Shown here: one piece after another, positions 30,987 through 38,650 of the stretch
How positions within the stretch are numbered: the first letter of the stretch is position 1
How the letters are laid out: the number at the start of each line of letters is the position of its first letter
Origin: Kitasatospora sp. NBC_00458
Lineage (GTDB): Bacteria > Actinomycetota > Actinomycetes > Streptomycetales > Streptomycetaceae
Direction: 5' to 3'
NCBI RefSeq assembly: GCF_036013975.1
Contig: NZ_CP107904.1
Coordinates: forward strand, 1,426,001 to 1,490,000
Length of the DNA: 64,000 nt
Notes under the pieces: model-generated
What the model saw: the letters and a program-made list of their open reading frames with translations, nothing else
The model's database searches: none
What the model was told of the DNA's origin: nothing
Program-made: the position numbers and the translations under genes

Positions 30987-32636
30987 TCAGCCCGCGGCCG
31001 GTGTTCCGTCGGCCCGGGCGGCGTCCTGCCGGTCGCCGGACGGGCGCCGCCGGCGGCCGAGCAGCACCGCGCCGCCGCAGGCCAGCAGGCCGGCCACGGC
31101 CAGCGTCCACTCGGGCACGGCGCCCAGGTGGTCGGCGACGGTGGTGCCGTCGCGCAGCGGGACGGTGGCGGACAGCTCGGCGGCGGTCAGCTCCTCGGTC
31201 CGCTGGACGACCGTGCCGTCGGGGGCGATGACCGCGCTGATGCCGCTGGTGGCGGCGATCAGGACCGCCCGGCCGTGCTCGACGGCGCGCAGCCGGCTCA
31301 TCGCCAGCTGCTGCTCGGGCTGGCCGGTCTTGGCGTAGGTGGCGTTGTTGGTCTGTACGACGAGGACCCGGGCGCCCTGCTCGACGGTGTCGCGGACGAT
31401 CTCGTCGTAGGCGACCTCGAAGCAGATGACGTCGCCGATCCGGGCCGGGCCGAGCTGCATCACGCCGTTGTGGTCGCCGGGGTAGAAGTCGCGGGCGACC
31501 CGCTGGAGCCGGGTGATCACCTTGGACAGCTGGTCGCGGAACGGCACGTACTCGCCGAACGGCACCGGGTGCTGCTTGGTGTAGGAGGCGCCCGGTCCCG
31601 TCTTCGGGTCCCAGACGATGCCCTCGTTCTGGACGTGCTGCTCGTCGGGGCCGTCGACGAGGGTGCCGACCAGGGTGGGGACGCCGATCGCCTTCACCGC
31701 CTCGTCGATCCGCCGGTAGGCGAGCGGATCGCTGAACGGGTCGAGGTCGGAGGAGTTCTCCGGCCAGATCACGATGTCGGGCTTCTCGGCGCGGCCGGCC
31801 CTGATGTCGTCGGCGAGCTTCTCGGTGGCGGCGGCGTGGTTGTTGAGGACCATCATCGGGCGGCCGAGGAAGTCCATGCCGGGGTTGGGCACGTTGCCCT
31901 GGATGACGGCGACCTTGACGGTGTCGGCGGGTGCCGTCGGCACCGGCACGAGGAACCCGGCCAGCATCACGGCGACGGCGCCGAGACCGCCGGCGGCGGC
32001 CGCGGCCGGGCGTACGGCGCGGCCCCGTCCGGGCAGCCGCAGCACGGCCCAGGCGAGCAGGGTGCCGGAGAGCGCGACCGCGAAGGTGACCAGCGGGGCG
32101 CCGCCGAGCGCCGCCAGCGGGGTGAAGGGGGTGGCGGTGTTGGCGAAGGCGAGCCGGCCCCACGGGAAGCCGCCGAGCGGCAGCCGGTCGCGGGCCCACT
32201 CCTGGGTGATCCAGAGGCAGGCGCCCCAGAGCGCCCAGCCGGGCAGCCGGGAGGTGACCGCGAGCCCGGCGCCGAGGGCCGCCAGGAAGAGCGCCTCGAC
32301 GACCGAGAGGCCGATGGTGGCGTCCCAGCCGACCACCCGCAGCCAGCTGAGCAGCATCAGGAAGAACGGCAGCCCGAAGGCGAAGCCGGTCCAGGCGCCC
32401 TGCCGGGCGGTGCGGCCCCGGGTGAGCAGGGAGAGTGCGGCGACGCCGAGCAGCGAGAGCGGCCAGAGGTCGTACGGCGGGAAGGCCAGGGCGAGCAGCA
32501 GCCCGGCGAGCGCGGCCAGTCCGGTGCGCGGCAGACCGGCCCGGACCTTGGCGAGCGCGCGGGCGGCCCGGCCCTGGCGGGGGGTCCCGCCTGGGGTCTC
32601 GGATGCGGCCCCGGACCGCTCCTGGGTGACGGGCAT
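30987..32636 (-). CDS. lnt: Apolipoprotein N-acyltransferase
   Basis: The polytopic N-terminal region (about seven helices, residues 35-235) is followed by a nitrilase-fold domain. The catalytic triad is visible as Glu in DIVIWPENSSD, Lys in YTKQHPVPFGEYVPF and Cys in DVICFEVAYDE. Lnt adds the third acyl chain to the lipoprotein N-terminal cysteine at the membrane. In some actinobacteria the same region is fused to a Ppm polyprenol-phosphate mannose synthase; here the protein ends at 549 residues without that module. ATG 32636 and an in-frame GTG 32642 are alternative starts. Confidence 0.95.
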   Translation of the reverse strand: MPVTQERSGAASETPGGTPRQGRAARALAKVRAGLPRTGLAALAGLLLALAFPPYDLWPLSLLGVAALSLLTRGRTARQGAWTGFAFGLPFFLMLLSWLRVVGWDATIGLSVVEALFLAALGAGLAVTSRLPGWALWGACLWITQEWARDRLPLGGFPWGRLAFANTATPFTPLAALGGAPLVTFAVALSGTLLAWAVLRLPGRGRAVRPAAAAAGGLGAVAVMLAGFLVPVPTAPADTVKVAVIQGNVPNPGMDFLGRPMMVLNNHAAATEKLADDIRAGRAEKPDIVIWPENSSDLDPFSDPLAYRRIDEAVKAIGVPTLVGTLVDGPDEQHVQNEGIVWDPKTGPGASYTKQHPVPFGEYVPFRDQLSKVITRLQRVARDFYPGDHNGVMQLGPARIGDVICFEVAYDEIVRDTVEQGARVLVVQTNNATYAKTGQPEQQLAMSRLRAVEHGRAVLIAATSGISAVIAPDGTVVQRTEELTAAELSATVPLRDGTTVADHLGAVPEWTLAVAGLLACGGAVLLGRRRRPSGDRQDAARADGTPAAG

Positions 32637-32762
32637 GACCACCGTCGCACCATCTCTCTCGGCGCCGCCCCGCGGAGTACGCGGACGGCTGTTCGGACGC
32701 TGTCCGAAGAAGGTACCCCGTCAGGACACCCGACCGTGAGGTGAGGGTCGCTTCGGTCCGCC

Positions 32763-33233
32763 TCAGCGCGGGGCGTAGCGGACCTCGCGGAGCGGCCAGT
32801 CGGCGGCGAGCCAGGCGGAGACGGCGCGGTGCAGCGGGGCGTCCAGCCCGGCGCGGTCGGCGCTGACCCAGGAGCTGACCTTGGCCGCGGTGGGCTCCTC
32901 GCGGTCCGGGTAGATGTAGACGCAGCCGATCACGGCGTCGCCGGGGACCTCCCGGACGCTGTAGGTGAAGCCCTTGCGGGCGGTGAAGTCGGCGGCGTGG
33001 CGGCGCAGGTCGGCGAGGTTGCGGTCGAGCGGCATGCCCTCGACCGGGGGCCAGTGGCCGTGCTCGAAGCCGGGGGTGGCGCGGATGTGGTCGATGCTGC
33101 CGCTCCAGGCGGCGTGGTCGGCCTCGTTGTGCCGCTCGCCGAGCGGCTCCAGGCGGAACCCCTCGGCGAGCAGTTCGAGCGGCACGGTGAAGTCGGCGGG
33201 GACGAGGGCGGGCGCGGCGGTGTGGTCGGTCAT
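32763..33233 (-). CDS. GNAT-like N-acetyltransferase
   Basis: The 156-residue protein belongs to a GNAT-like group with FTVPLELLAEGFRLEPLGERHNEADHAAW at the start (here shown by its conserved FRLEPLGERHNEADH), then FTYSVREVPGDAVIGCVYIYP and a short C-terminal helix pair (LHRAVSAWLAADWPLREVRY). The acetyl-CoA loop is weak, so activity is less certain than for the other GNAT proteins in this window. It sits 43 bases downstream of the amidohydrolase on the same strand and is probably co-transcribed with it. Confidence 0.72.
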   Translation of the reverse strand: MTDHTAAPALVPADFTVPLELLAEGFRLEPLGERHNEADHAAWSGSIDHIRATPGFEHGHWPPVEGMPLDRNLADLRRHAADFTARKGFTYSVREVPGDAVIGCVYIYPDREEPTAAKVSSWVSADRAGLDAPLHRAVSAWLAADWPLREVRYAPR

Positions 33234-33276
33234 GCCGGTCACGGTACGGGCCGCACCCGCCGTGATCATCCGGTTT

Positions 33277-34929
33277 TCACTCGGCGGCCAGGTGGACCGT
33301 GCGGCCGCGGACCACGGTGCGCAGGCAGACCGGCAGCGGGCGGCCGGGGGTGAGGTCGGGCAGACCGGGGGTGCCGGAGCGCGGGTCGGTCGACCAGCCG
33401 GCCACCCGGGAGTCGGGGGCCTGGACGACCAGGTCGTCGGCGGCCCAGACCGCGTAGCTGGCGACCGCGCCGGGGACGAGCACGCCGTCGTGGTCGCGGC
33501 CGAGCGCCCGCCAGCCGCCCCGGGTGTGGGCGGTGAAGGCCGCGCGGGCCGAGATCCGGTGCTCCGGGGTCAGGTGGAACGCGGCGGCCCGGACGGTCCC
33601 CCAGGGGTCGAGCGGGGTGACCGGCGCGTCCGAGCCGAAGGCGAGCGGCACACCGGCCCGCAGCAGGGCCGCGAAGGGGTTGAGCGCGGCGGCGCGCCCG
33701 GCGCCCAGCCGCTGGACGTACATGCCGTCCGGGCCGCCCCAGGCGGCGTCGAAGGCGGGCTGGACGGAGGCGGTGAGGCCGAGGTCGGCGAAGGCGGCGA
33801 TGCTCGCGTCGTCCAGCGCCTCGGCGTGCTCGACCCGGTGGCGCAGCGCCCGGACCCGGCCGGCGCCGACCCGCTCGCCGGCCGCCCGGACGCCCTCGAT
33901 CACCGCGGCCACCGCGGCGTCGCCGATGGCGTGGAAGCCGGCCTGCAGTCCGGCCTCGGTGCAGGCGGCGACGTGGTCGGCGACCTGCCCGGCGGTCAGG
34001 TAGGAGGTGCCGGTGTGGTCCGCGTCCGCGTAGTCGGTGTGCAGGCAGGCGGTGCGCGAGCCGATCGCGCCGTCGACGAAGAGGTCGCCGCCGGCGCCGA
34101 CCGCGCCGAGTCGGCGCGCGGTCTCCACGCCGCGCTCGCCCAGCTCGCCCCAGTAGCCGAAGACCTCGGGGCCCTCGCCCTCGGCGGCGAGCGCGAGCAG
34201 TGCCGCGAGGTCCTCCTCGGAGGAGATCTCCGGACCGGCGCACTCGTGCAGCGCGCCGATGCCGAGTTCGGCGGCGCGGGCCAGGGCGGCGCGCTGGGCG
34301 CGGGTGCGCTGCTCGGCGGTGAGGCGGGCCAGCGCGGTCTGCCGGACGGCGTGGTGGGCGTCGCGGGTCAGCGGGCCCTCGGGGTGGTGGCCGGGGCGGT
34401 CGGCGAGGCCCTCGGTGAGCTCGCGCAGCGCGGTGGTCGCCAGGGCGGAGTGCACGTCGGTGCGGGAGAGGTAGACGGCGGCGCCGCGGGCGGCCGCGTC
34501 CAGCTCGGCGAGCGTGGGCGGGCGGCCCTCGGGCCAGCGGGTCTCGTCCCAGCCGTGGCCGATGAGCACGCCGCCGGGCGCGTCCTGGGCGGTGACGAAG
34601 GCGGTGAGGGCGTCGAGCGCGGCGGCCAGCGAGGGGCTGCCGGTGAGGTCGAGGCCGGTGAGCGCCAGCCCGGTGGAGGTGGCGTGCACGTGGGCGTCGA
34701 CGAAGGCGGGGGTGACCAGGGCGCCGTCCAGCTCGACGATCTCGTCCGCGGTCTGCGCGTAGGCCTCGGCTGCGCCGTCGCTGCCGACCCAGGCGACGTG
34801 CCCGCCCTCGACGAGCATGGCGGTGGCGAAGGGGTCGGCGGGGCTGTAGACGGCGCCGCCGCGCAGCAGGACGGTTCGGGGGCCCCTCCTGCCCGAGGAC
34901 GGGCGGGGAGGGAGGGTGCTATCGGTCAT
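33277..34929 (-). CDS. Amidohydrolase, YtcJ-like
   Basis: The 550-residue protein begins with the urease-type metal motif VTPAFVDAHVHATSTG after a small beta-sandwich. Later motifs include LIGHGWDETRWPEGRPPT, GFHAIGDAAVAAVIEG, RVEHAEALDD and FGSDAPVTPLDPWGTV, all typical of YtcJ-like metal-dependent hydrolases of the amidohydrolase superfamily. The substrate is unknown; related proteins act on amides or N-acylated compounds. A downstream GNAT-like gene 43 bases away may form an operon. The upstream Lrp/AsnC gene is on the same strand, 31 bases away, making it a candidate first gene or regulator of the set. Confidence 0.9.
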   Translation of the reverse strand: MTDSTLPPRPSSGRRGPRTVLLRGGAVYSPADPFATAMLVEGGHVAWVGSDGAAEAYAQTADEIVELDGALVTPAFVDAHVHATSTGLALTGLDLTGSPSLAAALDALTAFVTAQDAPGGVLIGHGWDETRWPEGRPPTLAELDAAARGAAVYLSRTDVHSALATTALRELTEGLADRPGHHPEGPLTRDAHHAVRQTALARLTAEQRTRAQRAALARAAELGIGALHECAGPEISSEEDLAALLALAAEGEGPEVFGYWGELGERGVETARRLGAVGAGGDLFVDGAIGSRTACLHTDYADADHTGTSYLTAGQVADHVAACTEAGLQAGFHAIGDAAVAAVIEGVRAAGERVGAGRVRALRHRVEHAEALDDASIAAFADLGLTASVQPAFDAAWGGPDGMYVQRLGAGRAAALNPFAALLRAGVPLAFGSDAPVTPLDPWGTVRAAAFHLTPEHRISARAAFTAHTRGGWRALGRDHDGVLVPGAVASYAVWAADDLVVQAPDSRVAGWSTDPRSGTPGLPDLTPGRPLPVCLRTVVRGRTVHLAAE

Positions 34930-34960
34930 GCGGCCTAGTCTGCACCTCCCCGGTGCCCGC

Positions 34961-35401
34961 TCAGAGCTTCGGGGGGCGCGCCTCGTAGGGAGTGGAGAGC
35001 ACGACGGTGGTGCGGGTGGAGACGCCGGCGGCGCTGCGGATGCGGGCCAGCAGGTCCTCCAGGTCGCCGGGGGCTCCGACGCGGACCTTGAGGATGTAGT
35101 TCTCGTCTCCGGCCACGCTGTGGCAGGCCTCGATCTCGGGCAGGCCGGACAGCCGTTCCGGCGTGTCGTCCGGGGCGCTGGGGTCGAACGGCTTGACCGA
35201 GATGAACGCGGTGAGCGCCAGCTCGACGGCGTCCGGGTCGACGATGGCGGTGTACCCGCGGATCACGCCGCGCTGCTCCAGCCGGCGCACCCGCTGGTGC
35301 ACCGCCGAGGTGGACAGGCCGGTGGCCTTGCCCAGGTCCGTGTAGCTCATCCGGCCGTCCTGGAGGAGCAGCTGGACGATGCGTTGGTCGAGATCCTCCA
35401 C
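34961..35401 (-). CDS. Lrp/AsnC-family transcriptional regulator
   Basis: The protein has an N-terminal helix-turn-helix, LDQRIVQLLLQDGRMSYTDL through STSAVHQRVRRLEQRG, and a C-terminal RAM (ligand-sensing) domain with VELALTAFISVK and CHSVAGDENYILKVRV, where the conserved G(D/E)xDY is GDENY. It would regulate amino-acid metabolism genes as an octamer. The GTG at 35401 begins VEDLDQRI; a TTG at 35410 with GAGG upstream is an alternative giving MRLVEDL. Gene order suggests it is expressed with the amidohydrolase located 31 bases downstream. Confidence 0.9.
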   Translation of the reverse strand: MEDLDQRIVQLLLQDGRMSYTDLGKATGLSTSAVHQRVRRLEQRGVIRGYTAIVDPDAVELALTAFISVKPFDPSAPDDTPERLSGLPEIEACHSVAGDENYILKVRVGAPGDLEDLLARIRSAAGVSTRTTVVLSTPYEARPPKL

Positions 35402-35630
35402 AAGGCGCAAACCTACCCCCTCGGGGGCGTACGCCGTGCCGGTACGGGCGCACGGGGAGTCACCCGGGGTGCCGGGGGGTGCCATACGGGCACATGCCGG
35501 ACGAATGTGGCGGACGACACACCCGGTGCATCACAGTGCGCCGGGCCGCAGGGTTATGAGTCCGCGTCGAAGGGAAGTGCTGGTTGTGGCCCCGAGTGAC
35601 CACGCCGGGCCCGATCCGAGGGGGATCACC

Positions 35631-36083
35631 ATGCGCGTAGCCGACCAGCGCCCGATGGGCGCGGACGACTCCCACGATACGACCGACCGCGAGGACCTCG
35701 CGGTCCCCTACGACGCCGCGCCCGGGGTGGACCCGGGCGAGGCCGACACCTGGGAGATCTTCCGGGTGCACTGCCCGGCCTGCCGACGTCCGATCGCCCT
35801 GGTGGGCGACGAGGAGCGGCTGCCGCAGCACGCCGTCCTGCCGACCGCCTGGCACCCCTTCTCGCCCGCGCTCTGCCCGGGCTCCGGTGCACCGACGGAC
35901 GACCTGACCGACGTGGAGACCGCCGAGGACGCCGAGCCGACCGGCCTGGAGGCGCTGCTCGCGCTGCCGTCCGAACTCGACTGGCGCACCCAGCCGTTCT
36001 CGCACGCGATGGTGCACCGCCCGGTCCGGGTGGAACCCGCCCCGGCCATCCCGGAGCAGCGCAGCCGGCTGACCCGGCGCTGA
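35631..36083 (+). CDS. Conserved hypothetical protein with CxxC motif
   Basis: The 150-residue soluble protein is not recognised. It carries a CxxC pair in RVHCPACRRPIALVGDEERLP and a third Cys in PALCPGSG, suggesting a small zinc-ribbon-like segment. The acidic region DDLTDVETAEDAEPTGLEAL and a C-terminal SELDWRTQPFSHAM follow. Proteins of this make-up occur in Streptomyces genomes without assigned function. GAGGGGG precedes the ATG with normal spacing. It is divergent from the Lrp/AsnC gene and followed by a perfect 20-base-pair inverted repeat. Confidence 0.75.
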   Translation: MRVADQRPMGADDSHDTTDREDLAVPYDAAPGVDPGEADTWEIFRVHCPACRRPIALVGDEERLPQHAVLPTAWHPFSPALCPGSGAPTDDLTDVETAEDAEPTGLEALLALPSELDWRTQPFSHAMVHRPVRVEPAPAIPEQRSRLTRR

Positions 36084-36104
36084 ACGACCGCCCCTCGCAA
36101 GGGT

Positions 36105-36162
36105 GTCGACGGACCGTCAGGCCGATTACCCTCCGGGGCAAGCGGCCTGACGGTCCGTCGAC
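36105..36162. terminator. Bidirectional 20-base-pair inverted repeat
   Basis: Arms 36105-36124 (GTCGACGGACCGTCAGGCCG) and 36143-36162 are exactly complementary, with an 18-base loop. It lies between the convergent hypothetical and acyl-CoA dehydrogenase genes and probably terminates both. Confidence 0.75.
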
Positions 36163-36248
36163 GAGGTGCCGCCCCCGGACGTCACTCCGCACCCTGGAAT
36201 GACACCCGGCGGCCGTTCCGCGGCCGCCCGCGGGCGGGCGGCGGGGAC

Positions 36249-37412
36249 TCAGCCCTTGGTGAGGTGGCGGCCGATCACCAGGCGCTGGATCTGGTTGGTG
36301 CCCTCGACGATCTGCAGCACCTTGGCCTCGCGCATGTAGCGCTCGGCCGGGAAGTCCTGCGTGTAGCCGTACCCGCCGAGCACCTGGACGGCGTCGGTGG
36401 TCACCTTCATCGCCGCGTCGGTGCAGAACAGCTTGGCCATCGCCGCCTCCTTGGAGAACGGCAGGCCCGCGTCGCGCCTGCGGGCGGCGGCCAGGTAGAG
36501 CGCACGGCCGGCCTCGATCTGGGTCGCCATGTCGGCGAGCAGGAACGACAGGCCCTGGAAGTCCGCGATCGGACGGCCGAACTGGCGGCGGGTGCGCGCG
36601 TAGTCGACGGCCTGGTCGAGCGCGGCCTGGGCCACGCCGACGGCGCAGGCCGCGATCCCGAGGCGGCCGGAGTCCAGCGCGGCGAGCGCGATCTGGAACC
36701 CCTGCCCCTCGCCGCCGACCAGCCGCTCCCGGGCCACCCGGGCACCGTCGAAGTGCAGCTGGGCGGTCGGGGAGGACTTCATGCCCATCTTGTGCTCCGG
36801 CGGCGCGGCCGAGAGGCCCGCCTGGGCGCCGGGAACCAGCAGGCAGCTGATCCCGCGCGCACCCTCCTCGCCGGTGCGCACCAGGGCGCTGTAGAAGTCG
36901 GCGTGGCCGCCGTGGGTGATCCACGCCTTGGTGCCGCTGACCACGTACTCGTCGCCGTCCAGGTCCGCGCGGGTGCGCAGGGCAGCGGCGTCGGAGCCGG
37001 ACTGCGGCTCCGAGAGGCAGTACGCGCCGAGCTGCTCGCCGGAGAGCATGCCGGGCAGCCAGCGGTCGCGCTGCTCGTCGGTGCCGAAGGTGGCGAGCGC
37101 GTGGCAGGAGAGGGTGTGGACGCTGACGCCGAGGCCGACGGCCAGCCAGCCGGCGGCGAGCTCCTCCAGCACCTGGAGGTAGACCTCGTAGGGCTGCTCG
37201 CCGCCGCCGTACTTCTCGTCGTACGGCAGGGAGAGCAGGCCGGCGTCGCCGAGCGTGCGGAAGACCTCGCGCGGGAAGCGGCCGACGGCCTCGTCCTCCG
37301 CGGCGCGCGGCTGCAGCTCGCGCTGGACGAGGTCCCGGGTCAGGCTCAGGAGCTCGCGGGCCTCCTCGCTCGGCAGCTGGCGGTCCACGGCTTTCGCAGG
37401 GGAGGGGGTCAT
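36249..37412 (-). CDS. Acyl-CoA dehydrogenase
   Basis: The 387-residue flavoenzyme shows the full family pattern: YGGGEQPYEVYLQVLEELA, the FAD-contacting CLSEPQSGSDAAALRT and KAWITHGGHADFY, and the C-terminal QVLGGYGYTQDFPAERYMREA. The catalytic base Glu is in QIVEGTNQIQRLVIGRHL. It oxidises an acyl-CoA to the 2-enoyl-CoA and passes electrons to ETF; chain length is not predictable. Length and domain order match medium/short-chain types. The ATG at 37412 has GGGAGGCG-type sequence upstream. It stands alone, convergent with the hypothetical gene and divergent from the kinase-like gene. Confidence 0.95.
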   Translation of the reverse strand: MTPSPAKAVDRQLPSEEARELLSLTRDLVQRELQPRAAEDEAVGRFPREVFRTLGDAGLLSLPYDEKYGGGEQPYEVYLQVLEELAAGWLAVGLGVSVHTLSCHALATFGTDEQRDRWLPGMLSGEQLGAYCLSEPQSGSDAAALRTRADLDGDEYVVSGTKAWITHGGHADFYSALVRTGEEGARGISCLLVPGAQAGLSAAPPEHKMGMKSSPTAQLHFDGARVARERLVGGEGQGFQIALAALDSGRLGIAACAVGVAQAALDQAVDYARTRRQFGRPIADFQGLSFLLADMATQIEAGRALYLAAARRRDAGLPFSKEAAMAKLFCTDAAMKVTTDAVQVLGGYGYTQDFPAERYMREAKVLQIVEGTNQIQRLVIGRHLTKG

Positions 37413-37610
37413 AGCGGCTGGTCGCCTCCTCGGTCTGGCGCCGGGCCCGGGGAGTGGTGGGCCCCGCGCGGGGTGTGGCAGGTCGGCCCGACCGGCACCG
37501 GATTGCGGTGAACGGCCGTTCACATGCGTGGCGAAGTGAGTATGCCCGATCATGGCGCTGCCGTCACGACCTGCCCTTCGGCACTGTCCGGATCGGTGCA
37601 CAGGCCCGCG

Positions 37611-37616
37611 TAGGGT
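37611..37616 (+). promoter_or_regulatory. Putative -10 box, leaderless kinase-like gene
   Basis: TAGGGT lies 7 bases before the GTG at 37624, with no ribosome-binding site between, matching a leaderless start. Confidence 0.35.
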
Positions 37617-37623
37617 TGCCGTT

Positions 37624-38340
37624 GTGGCTTGTTCCGACACATCCGACTCCCCTGTAGAGGGCGTCCCCGCGCCCGCGTCCTCCGCCGCCCCGCACTCCGC
37701 CGCCCGGCCCTCCGCCGCCCGGCACTCTGCATCCGCCGGGGGCCCCGCCGCCGCCGTCGGCCTGACCGGCCTCGCCGCCGGACTGCGGGCGCTGCCGCCG
37801 TCCTGCGGGCCGGTGCGGCTGGTCGCGGTGGACGGGCACGCCGGTTCGGGCAAGACCACCTTCGCGGGCCGGCTGGCGGCGGCACTGGGCGGGGCGCCGG
37901 TGGTCCACCTCGACGACCTGGCCACCCACACCGAGCCGTTCGGCTGGACCGGGCGGCTGCGCTCCCAGGTGCTGGAGCCGCTGGCGGCCGGGCGGGACGC
38001 CGCGTACGAGGTGTACGACTGGACCTCCCGCCGGTTCGCCGGCACCGCGGCGGTACCGCTCGCGCCGGTGGTCCTGGTCGAGGGGGTCGGCGCGGGGCGG
38101 CGCGCGGTGCGGCCGTGGCTGAGCCGGCTGATCTGGATGGAGCTCGACGCCGCGGCCGCCCGGCGGCGGGGCGAGGAGCGGGACGGGCCGGGGCTGGCGG
38201 AGTTCTGGGCGGGCTGGGCCTCCGCCGAAACCGCACATTTCGCCGCCGACCCGAGTCGGCCGTTCGCCGGAACGCTGGTCGACGGAGTGACCGGGCGGAT
38301 CGCGCCGAGCACCGTCGGTGAACCTTCAACAGGCCCTTGA
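37624..38340 (+). CDS. Uridine kinase-like P-loop protein
   Basis: After a 50-residue Ala/Ser/Pro-rich stretch the protein has a P-loop AVDGHAGSGKTTFAGRLA (residues 72-89). A Walker B-type segment PVVHLDDLATHTEPFGW and AYEVYDWTSRRFAG with VVLVEGVGAGRRAV follow, the order seen in uridine/phosphoribulokinase-family proteins. The 238-residue length suits a small nucleoside or metabolite kinase; the phosphate acceptor is unknown. GTG 37624 is the preferred start because of the -10 spacing. It is divergent from acyl-CoA dehydrogenase. The -35 of a promoter for the AAA+ gene begins inside its last codons. Confidence 0.85.
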   Translation: MACSDTSDSPVEGVPAPASSAAPHSAARPSAARHSASAGGPAAAVGLTGLAAGLRALPPSCGPVRLVAVDGHAGSGKTTFAGRLAAALGGAPVVHLDDLATHTEPFGWTGRLRSQVLEPLAAGRDAAYEVYDWTSRRFAGTAAVPLAPVVLVEGVGAGRRAVRPWLSRLIWMELDAAAARRRGEERDGPGLAEFWAGWASAETAHFAADPSRPFAGTLVDGVTGRIAPSTVGEPSTGP

Positions 38341-38396
38341 CCTGCGGCGTCGCCAGGAATTAGGTTCTCCCACGTTGGCGGATTCGTTGAATCCGC
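38337..38396 (+). promoter_or_regulatory. Promoter and leader hairpin upstream of AAA+ gene
   Basis: TTGACC (38337-38342) and TAGGTT (38361-38366) are 18 bases apart. Just past the expected start is a perfect 8-base-pair hairpin with a 3-base loop (GCGGATTC, 38378-38385, and GAATCCGC, 38389-38396). If this promoter drives the AAA+ gene, the 5' leader is about 280 bases. The rest of the gap to 38650 holds a TACGAT box at 38546 but no gene I can support. Confidence 0.5.
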
Positions 38397-38650
38397 AACC
38401 TCGGACCCGGCATCCCCGGCTTGTTCCCCCGTGAGCCGGGGGTGCCGTCCGACACCCCTCCCCCGGTCCCGGCCACCGTCCAACGGCCGCACCCCCGATC
38501 GCATTTGACATCGCGCGGCACCCTTCCGGATCAGCGCCACCCCGGTACGATTCCTGCAGGCGCATATGCGCCCCGGGGGCAGACGACCACCGGCCGGCTC
38601 CGCACACCGCCCCGCCGGCCGAGCCCCGAGCCACACCGCGGGGGGCGTGA

